From assembly GCF_027563345.1 (NCBI RefSeq), contig NZ_JAMKBK010000001.1: a DNA stretch of 64,000 nt. One strand, written 5' to 3'. Within the stretch, counting starts at the first letter, position 1. The number at the start of each line of letters is the position of its first letter. Positions 25,658 through 34,539 of the stretch are shown here, piece after piece. A program made the position numbers and the translations under genes. The notes below the pieces were generated by a model. It was not told the DNA's origin. It saw only the letters and a list, made by a program, of their open reading frames with translations, and ran no database searches. Origin of the DNA: Psychrobacillus psychrodurans (GTDB lineage: Bacteria; Bacillota; Bacilli; Bacillales_A; Planococcaceae).

Positions 25658-26305
25658 ATGAAGCAATTAGTTTGGCGTTGGATATTTTTTGTTGCCGGAG
25701 TCACAACGATGGCTTTGGGAATTTCGATGACCATTAAAGGACAGCAATTTGGAATTGGACCATGGGATGTATTTCATGTTGGTTTATATAATCATCTTGG
25801 TTTAACTATTGGCACCTGGGCAATTTTGACAGGTATTATCATTGTGTTAATCACGATGATTGGAACAAAGAAATTTCCACAGCTTGGAACATGGTTAAAT
25901 ATTCTTTTTATAGGGTCCTTTATTGATGTGTTTAACTGGCTATTGCCTGAGATTACAAGTTACATAGGTCAACTGATTATATTTGTTATTGGAATTGCTA
26001 TAACGGCAGTAGGTGTTGGGGTTTATGTGTCTCCGAACGTAGGAGCAGGTCCACGCGACTCTCTTATGCTCCTACTTATGGCGAAAACGGGCTGGAGTAT
26101 TAAAAAGGTGCGAACTGGTATTGAAATAATTGTTGCACTTGCGGGCTGGGCACTTGGTGGTCCCGTGGGAATCGGTACTATTATTATTGCTTTACTGCTA
26201 GGGCAGATTGTTCACTATTCATTGCCATTATCTCAAAAACTATTATTTAAGATTTGCGGTTATACATTGCCGTATATGAAGAAGAGTGTGGAAAATCAAT
26301 CCTGA
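25658..26305 (+). CDS. yczE: YczE/YyaS/YitT family membrane protein
   Basis: 215 residues with five to six hydrophobic helices. The family repeats GIGPWDVFHVGL (near residue 30) and VGAGPRDSLMLLLM (near 128) are internally related, as is typical of YczE. It is an integral cytoplasmic-membrane protein of unclear function; B. subtilis YczE is needed for some lipopeptide production but the mechanism is unknown. The start has AAGTAGGTG upstream. Confidence 0.85.
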   Translation: MKQLVWRWIFFVAGVTTMALGISMTIKGQQFGIGPWDVFHVGLYNHLGLTIGTWAILTGIIIVLITMIGTKKFPQLGTWLNILFIGSFIDVFNWLLPEITSYIGQLIIFVIGIAITAVGVGVYVSPNVGAGPRDSLMLLLMAKTGWSIKKVRTGIEIIVALAGWALGGPVGIGTIIIALLLGQIVHYSLPLSQKLLFKICGYTLPYMKKSVENQS

Positions 26306-26323
26306 TTTTCCGCACTCTTTTTC
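26282..26323 (+). terminator. Terminator of yczE
   Basis: The arms AAGAGTGTGGAAAATCA / TGATTTTCCGCACTCTT contain the stop codon in the right half and are followed by T. Confidence 0.9.
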
Positions 26324-26383
26324 ATATTTCACCCGGGCAGTGCATATAGTATTTCTTGAAGGAATGATAGGGAGGATGAAGCT

Positions 26384-27445
26384 ATGAATGGAATAATTAC
26401 TCATTATATGGGAAGGTCATATACTGGACAAGGTGTAAAAAGCTTTTACAAAGAAATTATTCAAGAAGCGAACAAAGTATATTTCTTTAAAGGACCCACT
26501 ACCTATCGATTGACGGATATATTTAAGGAAATAGGCTATAATGCCGTACGCCGAGGTAAAAATATGGAGTGGTTTTATGATCCAATGCATGAAGACCTGT
26601 TGGAGGGGTTATATATTAATGAAACTAAAACCCTTTACTTACAAGCTGACACCGTAGATCCCACTTATTATGGGGCTGGGCATGAATGGGTGCCGTATTA
26701 TGAAGCCTATAATGATAGGAAACTCCGCGACATTGGTCCAATAGTAAAAGAAAAACAGATTAGTAATGATGTATGGTTAACAAAAGGGCTTCAAGCATTG
26801 TCCCGTGCAAAAAAGATACACGATGAATGGGAACAGCTTATCCAGGTAGCTATCAGCTGGGATGGGATTACAGCACTGCTTGAAGATTGTACAAAGAATA
26901 ATATCGGTAATATTCAACTCCAAAAGAATCCGAAGGTAACACATCGTTTAATGGGATCGCTAACTCCGCTTGGGGCAAAGGATACACTAGAGTCAATCTC
27001 AAAAAATTTAAAAACCAGATTGTATATAAAAGGGTTACCAGGTAGTGGAAAATCTTCTTTCATGAAGAAGTTTGGGGAAGAGGCTAAATTACATGGTTTA
27101 GATGTTCGGTATATTTGGTGTGGCCTTGATGCTAATAGTGTAGACGGGGTAGTACTTCCGCAACTCCAGTTATGTGTGGTAGATGCTACAAGCCCTCATA
27201 TATACGAACCAGAGCGAGATGGAGACGAAATTATAGATTTCTTCCCACATATCGATCAAACAAAGCTAAATGAGGATAAAATATTAGAAGTGAGAAATCG
27301 TTATTCAAACGAAATGGAACTTGCTCAAGATTATCTATGCACATATGCTGGAGAATCGAAAATGATCAAGATGCTTTATGATTCAGCCATTGAAGAAGAT
27401 AAATGGAGTGAGTTGCAGGAAAAAATGCTTGAAACGATAAGGTAA
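26384..27445 (+). CDS. PRK06851-family P-loop ATPase with degenerate N-terminal repeat
   Basis: 353 residues. The C-terminal half has an intact Walker A, IKGLPGSGKSSFMKKFGEEA (near residue 219). It is followed by GLDVRYIWCGLDANSVDGVV and VVDATSPHIYEP. The N-terminal half repeats the same layout (VYFFKGPTTYRLTDIFKEIG, then NMEWFYDPMHEDLLEGL and LYLQADTVDPTY), but its P-loop has decayed to GPTTYR with no Lys-Ser/Thr. The protein is thus a tandem duplication with probably only one nucleotide site. Function unknown. Monocistronic, ATG with GGGAGGATG upstream. Confidence 0.78.
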   Translation: MNGIITHYMGRSYTGQGVKSFYKEIIQEANKVYFFKGPTTYRLTDIFKEIGYNAVRRGKNMEWFYDPMHEDLLEGLYINETKTLYLQADTVDPTYYGAGHEWVPYYEAYNDRKLRDIGPIVKEKQISNDVWLTKGLQALSRAKKIHDEWEQLIQVAISWDGITALLEDCTKNNIGNIQLQKNPKVTHRLMGSLTPLGAKDTLESISKNLKTRLYIKGLPGSGKSSFMKKFGEEAKLHGLDVRYIWCGLDANSVDGVVLPQLQLCVVDATSPHIYEPERDGDEIIDFFPHIDQTKLNEDKILEVRNRYSNEMELAQDYLCTYAGESKMIKMLYDSAIEEDKWSELQEKMLETIR

Positions 27446-27478
27446 ATATAGAGATTTTAACAGGATGTAGCAAATGCG

Positions 27479-27510
27479 AAGCCCCATGACAAATGTCTGT
27501 GGGGCTTTTA
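27479..27510 (+). terminator. Terminator of the PRK06851 gene
   Basis: AAGCCCCA / TGGGGCTT arms are followed by TTT. Confidence 0.85.
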
Positions 27511-27587
27511 GTGTCAGCTTTATTTTCCTCAATCCCTGTTAGCGTGGTAAGATAGAGTAGAATATTACCCGCGAAAGGATGAGGAAC

Positions 27588-28778
27588 ATGTCTCATGTAT
27601 TAAATAATTTTATATCCGAAAACTTAAATGATTTAAAAAGCCAAGGTTTATATAACGAAATCGACCCTGTAGAAGGTCCAAACGGAGCGAAAATCAGTGT
27701 AAAAGGTTCTGAGCTCATTAACCTATCTTCTAATAACTATTTAGGTCTTGCAACAAATCCAGAACTTAAACAAATTGCCAAAGAAGCAGTGGACAAGTAT
27801 GGAGTTGGGGCAGGAGCAGTTCGTACGATCAACGGGACGCTGGATCTTCATGTGAAGTTAGAGCAAAAGCTAGCTGAATTCAAAGGAACAGAAGCTGCAA
27901 TTTCGTATCAATCAGGCTTCAACTGTAATATGGCAGCGATTTCTGCTGTGATGGATAAAAACGATGCAATACTATCAGACCAACTAAACCATGCATCTAT
28001 TATTGATGGTTGCCGTCTATCACGTGCGAAAATAATACCGTTTAATCACTCTGATATGGATGATTTACGTGCAAAAGCGAAGGCTGCAACTGAATCTGGG
28101 CAATACAACAAAGTAATGGTTATTACGGATGGTGTTTTCTCCATGGATGGGGATATTGCAAAGCTTCCAGAAATCGTAGCAATTGCAAAAGAATATGATC
28201 TAATTACTTATGTAGACGATGCTCATGGTTCAGGTGTGACTGGTAAAGGAAAAGGAACTGTTAAGCATTTTGGTTTAGAAAAAGAAATTGACTTTCAAAT
28301 TGGTACCCTTTCCAAAGCAATAGGTGTCGTAGGGGGATACGTTGCAGGTAAAAAGGATTTAATCGACTGGTTAAAGGTTCGTTCGCGTCCATTTTTATTC
28401 TCCACAGCGCTACCACCTGGTGATGTAGCCGCCATAACGTCAGCAGTTCAAATGATCATTGATTCTACAGAATTACACGATAAACTTTGGGAAAACGGTG
28501 ACTACCTAAAAGCTGGTTTATCGAAACTAGGCTTTGACATCGGTGCATCTGAAACACCGATAACTCCTTGTATCATCGGGGACGAAAAATTAACTCAGGT
28601 ATTCTCAAAACGACTATTCGAAGAAGGCGTTTACGCAAAATCTATTGTCTTCCCAACTGTACCAAAAGGAACTGGCCGCGTACGCAACATGCCGACTGCA
28701 GCCCATACAAAAGAAATGCTAGATGAAGCCATCGCTGTTTATGAAAAAGTTGGTAAAGAACTTGGGGTAATTAAATAA
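27588..28778 (+). CDS. kbl: Glycine C-acetyltransferase (2-amino-3-ketobutyrate CoA ligase)
   Basis: 396 residues, an alpha-oxoamine synthase with pyridoxal phosphate. It cleaves 2-amino-3-ketobutyrate with CoA to glycine and acetyl-CoA. Landmarks are NLSSNNYLGLATNP (as INLSSNNYLGL), the VDDAHGSGVTGKGKG cofactor pocket, and IGTLSKAIGVVGGYV with the Schiff-base lysine near residue 242. The start is the ATG at 27588, about 10 bases after GAAAGG; an ATG three codons earlier is too close. The matching threonine dehydrogenase is 1.3 kb downstream. Confidence 0.93.
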   Translation: MSHVLNNFISENLNDLKSQGLYNEIDPVEGPNGAKISVKGSELINLSSNNYLGLATNPELKQIAKEAVDKYGVGAGAVRTINGTLDLHVKLEQKLAEFKGTEAAISYQSGFNCNMAAISAVMDKNDAILSDQLNHASIIDGCRLSRAKIIPFNHSDMDDLRAKAKAATESGQYNKVMVITDGVFSMDGDIAKLPEIVAIAKEYDLITYVDDAHGSGVTGKGKGTVKHFGLEKEIDFQIGTLSKAIGVVGGYVAGKKDLIDWLKVRSRPFLFSTALPPGDVAAITSAVQMIIDSTELHDKLWENGDYLKAGLSKLGFDIGASETPITPCIIGDEKLTQVFSKRLFEEGVYAKSIVFPTVPKGTGRVRNMPTAAHTKEMLDEAIAVYEKVGKELGVIK

Positions 28779-28796
28779 TAATAATAATAATAATAA
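28775..28796. repeat. (TAA)n trinucleotide repeat at the kbl stop codon
   Basis: About seven TAA/ATA units begin at the stop codon itself, immediately before the terminator stem. It gives a string of in-frame stop codons. Confidence 0.85.
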
Positions 28797-28832
28797 GTAG
28801 CTATCAAGTAAAAACTTGATAGCTACTTTTTT
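28795..28832 (+). terminator. Terminator of kbl
   Basis: A 15-bp stem, AAGTAGCTATCAAGT / ACTTGATAGCTACTT, has an AAAA loop and is followed by T. Confidence 0.92.
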
Positions 28833-28865
28833 GTGGAAGACTATTATAAATATACCTGTGAACAC

Positions 28866-28950
28866 GATTTCCGTTTCAAGTGACACGTTACGCGGGAAGG
28901 TCTAGCCACCTCAGGTCAACAGGATGTTGCCACAAGAGGTGGTGCTCTTA
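28866..28950. repeat. Possible decayed Bacillaceae interspersed repeat
   Basis: GATTTCCGTTTCAAG, then CGCGGGAAGG and GCCACCTCAGGTCAACAGG-like GC-rich stretches, resemble the beginning of the larger element at 44781-45029. It is GC-rich against AT-rich surroundings. The match is by eye and weak. Confidence 0.3.
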
Positions 28951-28987
28951 GCTTTCTTTGAATCATTCACTGTGGGGGGCAGGTTTA

Positions 28988-29275
28988 TTGAGTAAGTTAC
29001 CATTAATTACGAAGATGAAGGTTGAACGAAGTGAGGTTCATCGAAAAGTAGAATTCCAGGTTATTGCAACTTTGGAGAATGGAATGGAACATATTTTAAT
29101 AACAATTTTTCTCGATGGTGCTTATGAAGATTTGTACCTATTCCATATAGTCGGTAGCACACAGAAGAACTTAATTATAGAAAAAAATAGTGAAAAAACG
29201 CTGATAGTTTTCAGCGTTTTTTTGTTTAGTTTGCATACTCTTTTTCCATCCATTCAAACGAATAAAAAAGATTAA
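28988..29275 (+). CDS. Doubtful small ORF running through a terminator
   Basis: A TTG at 28988 with GGGGGGCAGG upstream opens a frame beginning LSKLPLITKMKVERSEVHRK. The first 70 or so residues look protein-like (mixed beta character). The frame then runs across a strong hairpin terminator (29193-29224) and into the 3' end of the convergent gene. Either the true gene has lost its proper stop through a small frameshift, or this is not a gene. No family recognised. Confidence 0.25.
   Translation: MSKLPLITKMKVERSEVHRKVEFQVIATLENGMEHILITIFLDGAYEDLYLFHIVGSTQKNLIIEKNSEKTLIVFSVFLFSLHTLFPSIQTNKKD
29193..29224. terminator. Bidirectional terminator
   Basis: AAAAAACGCTGA / TCAGCGTTTTTT arms. It serves the minus-strand gene ending at 29226 and any leftward-entering plus-strand transcript. 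Confidence 0.88.
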
Positions 29276-29864
29276 ACTTCTGAATTCCACTAGCCAAGTG
29301 AATACACTGCTCAGTGGCTATACGAAAACCGCTCAAATCTCTTTTTTCCAGAGCGATAATTGCATCTATTGCATAGGGCATCCAACCAACTGGCAACTTC
29401 CCCTTTAAAGAATGAGCTTCTTCAAAATTCCCTTTTCGAGCTTCGGCATATGCAATGTAGTATGTATGAAGTGGTTCTTTACTTATTTGTTTAGCGCGTT
29501 GTTCAAACAGTGATACATTATTTTCAAATAAAGCTAAATTTGTTTTATATACCTCTTGCATATATGGTTGTTTGTACTTCGATAAAATAAGTTGAATGGA
29601 AGAGATTATTTCTTCACGATCGCCGTTCTTTACCGCAAGTGGGTATGCAAATAGAGGCTTCTGTTTATTTTTCTCCAAAAAGCGCTTAATCTTTTTCAGA
29701 TTGTTAGATTTATAAATCGTATACATTTGAGGTAAAACAAGTAATACAACGTATACAACTATAATTACTATATAAATTAACCAAAATGGTAGGTTTAAAA
29801 ATAGCAAAGCTACAGTTAGTACAACTCCGAAAATAAATATGTATATAAGTGGTAATAGTCTCAT
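29226..29864 (-). CDS. Hypothetical membrane protein with TPR-like cytoplasmic domain
   Basis: 212 residues. Two N-terminal helices (about 3-23 and 27-46) anchor a soluble helical domain of about 160 residues. The second half (YYIAYAEARKGNFEEAHSLK, then AIDAIIALEKRDLSGFRIA) has the spacing of tetratricopeptide-like helical pairs. The ATG has AAAGGAGAG upstream. I do not recognise a named family; similar proteins are common in Bacillales with unknown role. Confidence 0.65.
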   Translation of the reverse strand: MRLLPLIYIFIFGVVLTVALLFLNLPFWLIYIVIIVVYVVLLVLPQMYTIYKSNNLKKIKRFLEKNKQKPLFAYPLAVKNGDREEIISSIQLILSKYKQPYMQEVYKTNLALFENNVSLFEQRAKQISKEPLHTYYIAYAEARKGNFEEAHSLKGKLPVGWMPYAIDAIIALEKRDLSGFRIATEQCIHLASGIQKFNLFYSFEWMEKEYAN

Positions 29865-30032
29865 ATCATTCTCTCCTTTATTTTATTATAACAAAACTCC
29901 CTAAACTGAGGTATTGTATTTAGTGAATGAACATTGTATAATAATTCTCATGAAAGACTAGTCATATCAATGGTTTGAAGGATAATAATGTACTTCTCAA
30001 AAATACATTTGTTTTTAAAAGGGAGAATTTTC

Positions 30033-30992
30033 ATGAAAAAAATTATGGTTACTGGAGCTTTAGGTCAAATTGGTTCAGAGTTAATAACCAAATTGCGAAA
30101 AGAATATGGCTCGGAAAATGTATTAGCAACAGATATTAGACATATAGCTTCCCCTGTATCGGAAAGTGGTCCTTTTGAAATTTTGGATGTGACAGACGGA
30201 GAAAAAATGCATCAGCTCGCAAAGGATTTTAAAGCTGATACGATGATTCATATGGCAGCTCTATTATCAGCAACAGCGGAGGCAAAACCTTTACTTGCCT
30301 GGAATTTGAACATGGGTGGGTTAGTGAATGCATTAGAAGCCTCAAGAGAGCTAGGCTTACAGTTCTTTACTCCAAGCTCTATAGGAGCATTTGGTCCATC
30401 TACACCTAAGAGGAATACTCCACAGGATACATTACAGCGTCCAACAACCATGTATGGTGTGAACAAAGTATCTGGTGAACTACTATGTGATTACTATTTT
30501 AACAAGTTTGGCTTAGATACACGTGGAGTACGTTTCCCAGGGCTAATTTCCAATGAAACTTTACCAGGTGGCGGAACAACTGATTATGCAGTGGATATCT
30601 ACTATAAAGCAATACAAGATGGAGTATATACATCATATATTGCAGCTGGAACATATATGGATATGATGTATATGCCTGATGCATTACAGGCGATTGTAGA
30701 CTTAATGGAAGCAGACGGAAGCAAACTAATACACCGTAATGCGTTCAATGTAACAGCAATGAGCTTTGAACCTGAGGGAATTGCAGCATCAATAAGAAAA
30801 GAAATACCTACATTCGCCATGAACTATGAGGTGGATCCAATTCGTCAAGCAATAGCAAACAGCTGGCCAGATTCGATTGATGCAACAGCTGCGAAGGAAG
30901 AGTGGGGCTTTTCGTTTAAATACGATTTAGATGCAATGACAAAGGATATGTTAACTAAACTAGCAACAAAAAAAACAGCGGACCTTCTATAA
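30033..30992 (+). CDS. tdh: L-threonine 3-dehydrogenase, SDR/epimerase type
   Basis: 319 residues. Rossmann motif GALGQIGSELITKL at the N-terminus; catalytic YGVNK (TMYGVNKVSGELL, Tyr and Lys) near residue 144. RFPGLISNETLPGGGTTDYAVDIYY is characteristic of the short-chain threonine dehydrogenases, which differ from the zinc MDR enzyme of E. coli. It oxidises threonine to 2-amino-3-ketobutyrate, the substrate of Kbl at 27588. The start is the ATG at 30033 with GGGAGAAT upstream; the frame is open 45 bases further but without a ribosome site. Confidence 0.9.
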   Translation: MKKIMVTGALGQIGSELITKLRKEYGSENVLATDIRHIASPVSESGPFEILDVTDGEKMHQLAKDFKADTMIHMAALLSATAEAKPLLAWNLNMGGLVNALEASRELGLQFFTPSSIGAFGPSTPKRNTPQDTLQRPTTMYGVNKVSGELLCDYYFNKFGLDTRGVRFPGLISNETLPGGGTTDYAVDIYYKAIQDGVYTSYIAAGTYMDMMYMPDALQAIVDLMEADGSKLIHRNAFNVTAMSFEPEGIAASIRKEIPTFAMNYEVDPIRQAIANSWPDSIDATAAKEEWGFSFKYDLDAMTKDMLTKLATKKTADLL

Positions 30993-31006
30993 GGTTCGCT
31001 GTTTTT
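30971..31006. terminator. Bidirectional terminator between tdh and yjiH
   Basis: Arms AAAAACAGCG-ACCTT / AAGGT-CGCTGTTTTT lie at the end of tdh, 3 bases from the convergent gene's stop. Confidence 0.9.
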
Positions 31007-31008
31007 AT

Positions 31009-32349
31009 TTAAAACAATATATGTGCTACTACAGCAATGATTGGGAATGCAATAAGCGTACGTAGTAAGAAAATAACGATTAAATCTTTAATATTAACCG
31101 GAATTTTCGAGCCTAATAACAATCCGCCTACTTCTGACATATAGATCAATTGTGTTACGGACATTGTAGCGATAAAGAAACGAGTCATTTCCGATTCAAT
31201 AGACGCACCAAGTATTGATGGTAGGAACATATCTGCAAAACCAACAACCATAGTTTGAGCTGCTGCTGCTGCTTCTGGAATTCCGAAAAGCATAAGCAAA
31301 GGTTCAAATGGTTTGCCTAAAATAGCAAATACCGAAGTATATTCTGCAAGCATTAATGCAATTGTACCGAATGCAAGCACTACAGGTGCAACCCCGATAT
31401 ACATATCCACCACGTTTTTTATACCATCAACGAAAAACTTACTAATCGAGCGGTTTTTATTGGCTGTATTTAATGCATTTTCTAAACCATGTGTAACAGC
31501 ATTATAATTTTCAGGGAACTTTTCTGCTTCTAAGTCAAGTGGACGTCCATCAATATGTACGTCCTCTTTTCCAGCAAGTGGATAAATTCTTGGCATGATA
31601 AACGCAAGAACTATACCACAAAGTAGAACAGTTAAATAATACGGAAGGAAGTATTTACCTAAACCTACTTGATCTAATACAACAATACAGAACGTAATTG
31701 AAACTACAGAGAAGGTAGAACCAATAATTGCTGCTTCTTTCTTCGTGTAATAGCCTTCTTCATACTGTCTACTCGTAAGCAAAACACCGATTGTACCATC
31801 TCCAACCCATGACGTAAGAGCGTCAACTGCGGAACGGCCAGGTAATTTAAATAACGGACGCATAATTCTCACCATCATCGTACCAAAGAACTCCAGTAAT
31901 CCGAAGTTTAATAGAAGAGGTAGCAACAATCCTGCGAATAAGAAAATGGTAAATAAGAAGGACACTAATCCAGTTGGACTTAATAACATTCCACCTGTAT
32001 TTTCACTCCAAATTGCTTCTGGGCCAATTTCCCAAATGATTAAGATGGAAAACACTGCTCCAACAATCCGTGTTACTGTCCAAAAAGGAGTTACTTTAAA
32101 CAAGTTATTGATAAAGGTTTCTTCTTTAGGTTTGAATAGAAAAATTGTCGAACCAACTGCAGCGATTAAAAGTGTTATCAAAGCAAACCATTGTACAACA
32201 GGCTCAAGTACTGTTGAAAGAATACTCGCAAGCCAAGCTATCGGTATTTTAAATCCACCATCAAATGGTAGAGGAATCATAAAAAGTATAACACCCGCTA
32301 TAGACGGGAGTAAGAACAATAGCCATGTGGATAAGGAAAACTTTTTCAT
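31009..32349 (-). CDS. yjiH: YjiH family (nucleoside-recognition/Gate domain) membrane protein
   Basis: 446 residues with about nine to ten transmembrane helices. Features include the Gate-domain elements GRSAVDALTSWVGDGTIGVLLTSRQYEEGYYTKKEAAIIGSTF-type region (near residue 190, Gly/Ser-rich with charged YTKKE) and the ending MSEVGGLLLGSKIPVNIKDL. Family members are presumed transporters or sporulation-related membrane proteins, with substrates unknown. I start at the ATG at 32347-32349; a TTG four codons earlier abuts the weak AGAAAG site. Confidence 0.82.
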   Translation of the reverse strand: MKKFSLSTWLLFLLPSIAGVILFMIPLPFDGGFKIPIAWLASILSTVLEPVVQWFALITLLIAAVGSTIFLFKPKEETFINNLFKVTPFWTVTRIVGAVFSILIIWEIGPEAIWSENTGGMLLSPTGLVSFLFTIFLFAGLLLPLLLNFGLLEFFGTMMVRIMRPLFKLPGRSAVDALTSWVGDGTIGVLLTSRQYEEGYYTKKEAAIIGSTFSVVSITFCIVVLDQVGLGKYFLPYYLTVLLCGIVLAFIMPRIYPLAGKEDVHIDGRPLDLEAEKFPENYNAVTHGLENALNTANKNRSISKFFVDGIKNVVDMYIGVAPVVLAFGTIALMLAEYTSVFAILGKPFEPLLMLFGIPEAAAAAQTMVVGFADMFLPSILGASIESEMTRFFIATMSVTQLIYMSEVGGLLLGSKIPVNIKDLIVIFLLRTLIAFPIIAVVAHILF

Positions 32350-32459
32350 GAAACAGACCAACTTTCTATATTTGAATATTTATTCATGTAGTGTAATGAT
32401 GACGCTTACAAATAATAATTCAAATACAGAGATAAGTCTATAGTTATCGAAAAGTTTTT

Positions 32460-33146
32460 TTATTCGAAATCTTTGGAGAAATCATAGGTGTAAAAACGTT
32501 CAAAGTTTAGCCAGTTCTCTGCTTCGGTTTCCCCATCTGCTAGACGTTTATCCATTTCCTCTAACATCCATGCAGTTTGTGAAATATGGGCACGCATAGA
32601 GCCCATTTTTTGGACTGCTGCTTCTTTTATATTATGAACAATATCTGGTTCTCCTAGAACTTCCTTAGAATCATTAGAGAATGCTAGTGCATAAATCGTC
32701 GGTCGTTGCTCTTCTGGCATACGTCGTACCGCACGAACCATTGCACGTCCGGTCGCATCATGATCGGGATGTACTGCATAATTAGGATAAAATGTAATAA
32801 TAAGTGAAGGGTTCGTATCAGATATTAGATTTTGCATCATCTCGACCATTTTTTCATCGTCTTCAAACTCTATCGTTTTATCACGTAATCCCATCATACG
32901 AAGGTCTGTCAAACCCATTGCCTTAGCTGATGCAAGTAATTCTTCTTTACGTATCTGAGGCAATGTTTCACGTGTGGCAAACGGAGGGTTTCCTAAATTT
33001 CTTCCCATTTCTCCTAGGGTTAAGCAAGCGTATGTAACCGGAATTCCTTGATTAATATAAGTAGCAATTGTACCTGATACTCCAAATGCTTCATCATCTG
33101 GGTGAGGGAATACAACTAGTACATGTCGTTCCATTGGTAATGTCAT
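32460..33146 (-). CDS. bshB2: Bacillithiol biosynthesis deacetylase BshB2
   Basis: 228 residues, a zinc-dependent LmbE-fold deacetylase. Metal motif HPDDEAFG (HVLVVFPHPDDE, near residue 15) and the distant HPDHDATG (near 125) are present. It removes acetyl from GlcNAc-malate to give GlcN-malate in bacillithiol synthesis. A second paralogue (BshB1) often exists elsewhere. The ATG at 33146 has AAGGAGGA upstream. It follows yojF by 13 bases, the same gene order as B. subtilis yojF-yojG. Confidence 0.92.
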   Translation of the reverse strand: MTLPMERHVLVVFPHPDDEAFGVSGTIATYINQGIPVTYACLTLGEMGRNLGNPPFATRETLPQIRKEELLASAKAMGLTDLRMMGLRDKTIEFEDDEKMVEMMQNLISDTNPSLIITFYPNYAVHPDHDATGRAMVRAVRRMPEEQRPTIYALAFSNDSKEVLGEPDIVHNIKEAAVQKMGSMRAHISQTAWMLEEMDKRLADGETEAENWLNFERFYTYDFSKDFE

Positions 33147-33159
33147 TTATTTGTCCTCC

Positions 33160-33510
33160 TTAATAAGTAAATGGTGTTTTACTAATTTGTAATGCAACCG
33201 CTAATTTTCCACTTTGGTCATGACCGGCCATCAGTAATCGACCGTGTTCATCTAGCTCGAAATGGGTAATTCCTTGCGCATAAACCCAACCATGAGGTAG
33301 CTTCAAACCTATACGATGTGGAGCTTCTCCAGCTATTTTTCCAAGTTCATAACGAATCATTACATTTCGAATAAATGCTCCTGCATTAAAAACATTCTCG
33401 TTAAAATGGGCAGCATATGCACCATTAGTCGTTTCTAAATGTATATATACATCTTCGTTTGCAAAGTTATTTAAAAGCTCTTGCAAGCGATCTACTTGAA
33501 CAATTTCCAT
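33160..33510 (-). CDS. yojF: YojF family protein (DUF1806)
   Basis: 116 residues beginning MEIVQVDRLQELLNNFANED, a small soluble beta-rich protein of the DUF1806/YojF family with KLPHGWVYAQGITHFELDE as the recognisable core. It is consistently encoded upstream of bshB2, as here, so a link with bacillithiol metabolism is likely but unproven. The ATG follows AGGAGGCAA. Confidence 0.9.
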   Translation of the reverse strand: MEIVQVDRLQELLNNFANEDVYIHLETTNGAYAAHFNENVFNAGAFIRNVMIRYELGKIAGEAPHRIGLKLPHGWVYAQGITHFELDEHGRLLMAGHDQSGKLAVALQISKTPFTY

Positions 33511-33587
33511 TCATATTGCCTCCTAACATACTGTCTGCTACTAGTATAATGAAAAAAACTATATGAAGCGAATGATTGAATTTAACA

Positions 33588-33624
33588 TAAAAAAACTCGT
33601 AAGTCATAGATGACCTTACGAGTT
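33588..33624 (-). terminator. Terminator of pdxK
   Basis: AACTCGTAAG / CTTACGAGTT arms are followed by a T run on the minus strand. Confidence 0.88.
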
Positions 33625-33636
33625 AATAACAGCGTA

Positions 33637-34470
33637 TTAAACAGTTGTGGTAGTTACTTCTGGTGCACCAAATTTACCTTTAGCACCATGTAGGACTGGA
33701 CCAACGTATTGATTCAACTTCCACCCATGAGCGATGGCTGCCGAAACAAATTCCTTCGCTTCAAAAACTGAATCGGCAACAGATAAGCCATTAGCTAAGT
33801 TTGCAGTTATTGCTGCGGCAAACGTACAACCAGCACCGTGATTATAAGTAGTCTCAGTTTTTTCTGTTTCTAAAAGTGTATGGGTTTGACCATCGAAGAA
33901 TAGATCAACAGCTTTTTCCTGTTTTAACTGTTTTCCTCCTTTGATGACTACATTTTTAGCACCAAGTGCGTGAATTTTTTCGGCAGCTGCTTTCATATCC
34001 TCGATTGTTTTCAAAGCTCCAATTCCGGACAGTTGTCCAGCTTCAAATAGGTTAGGAGTAACTACTAATGCGCGTGGAAGTAAGAACGTAATCATTGCAT
34101 CCACTGTTCCAGGGTTTAGTACTTCATCCTCGCCTTTACATACCATTACAGGGTCAATAACTACACTTTGAACTCCTGCTTCTTCTATAATGTTCCCTGC
34201 AGTTTCTATAATATCTTCTGTACTTAACATTCCAGTTTTAATAGCATCAACGTTTGTAGACAATGCGGTTTTTGCTTGGCGTTTAATCTCGTCTACTGGC
34301 AATGAAAATACTCCGTGGCTCCAACCGTTATCGGGATCCATAGTAGCAACAACTGTTAAAACGTTCATGCCGTATGTACCGTGTTCTTGGAAAGTTTTTA
34401 AATCTGCTTGAATTCCGGCTCCACCAGAAGTATCGGAACCAGCTATTGTAAGTGTTTTTTTGATAGACAT
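33637..34470 (-). CDS. pdxK: Pyridoxine/pyridoxal/pyridoxamine kinase (ThiD-like)
   Basis: 277 residues of the ribokinase superfamily. N-terminal TIAGSDTSGGAGIQADLKTF binds substrate; the C-terminal NHGAGCTFAAAITANLANG is the anion hole with the catalytic region. Cys in GAGCT replaces the Asp seen in many ThiD proteins, as known for the Bacillus PdxK enzyme. It phosphorylates B6 vitamers. The B. subtilis homologue lies in the same ywd neighbourhood near ung. ThiD (HMP kinase) activity is the main alternative. Confidence 0.88.
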   Translation of the reverse strand: MSIKKTLTIAGSDTSGGAGIQADLKTFQEHGTYGMNVLTVVATMDPDNGWSHGVFSLPVDEIKRQAKTALSTNVDAIKTGMLSTEDIIETAGNIIEEAGVQSVVIDPVMVCKGEDEVLNPGTVDAMITFLLPRALVVTPNLFEAGQLSGIGALKTIEDMKAAAEKIHALGAKNVVIKGGKQLKQEKAVDLFFDGQTHTLLETEKTETTYNHGAGCTFAAAITANLANGLSVADSVFEAKEFVSAAIAHGWKLNQYVGPVLHGAKGKFGAPEVTTTTV

Positions 34471-34539
34471 TGGACTTTTCTCCTTTTTCTATACTGCTTA
34501 TAATTATTTTATTGTATCAGATTTTGTCGGATATTTACA

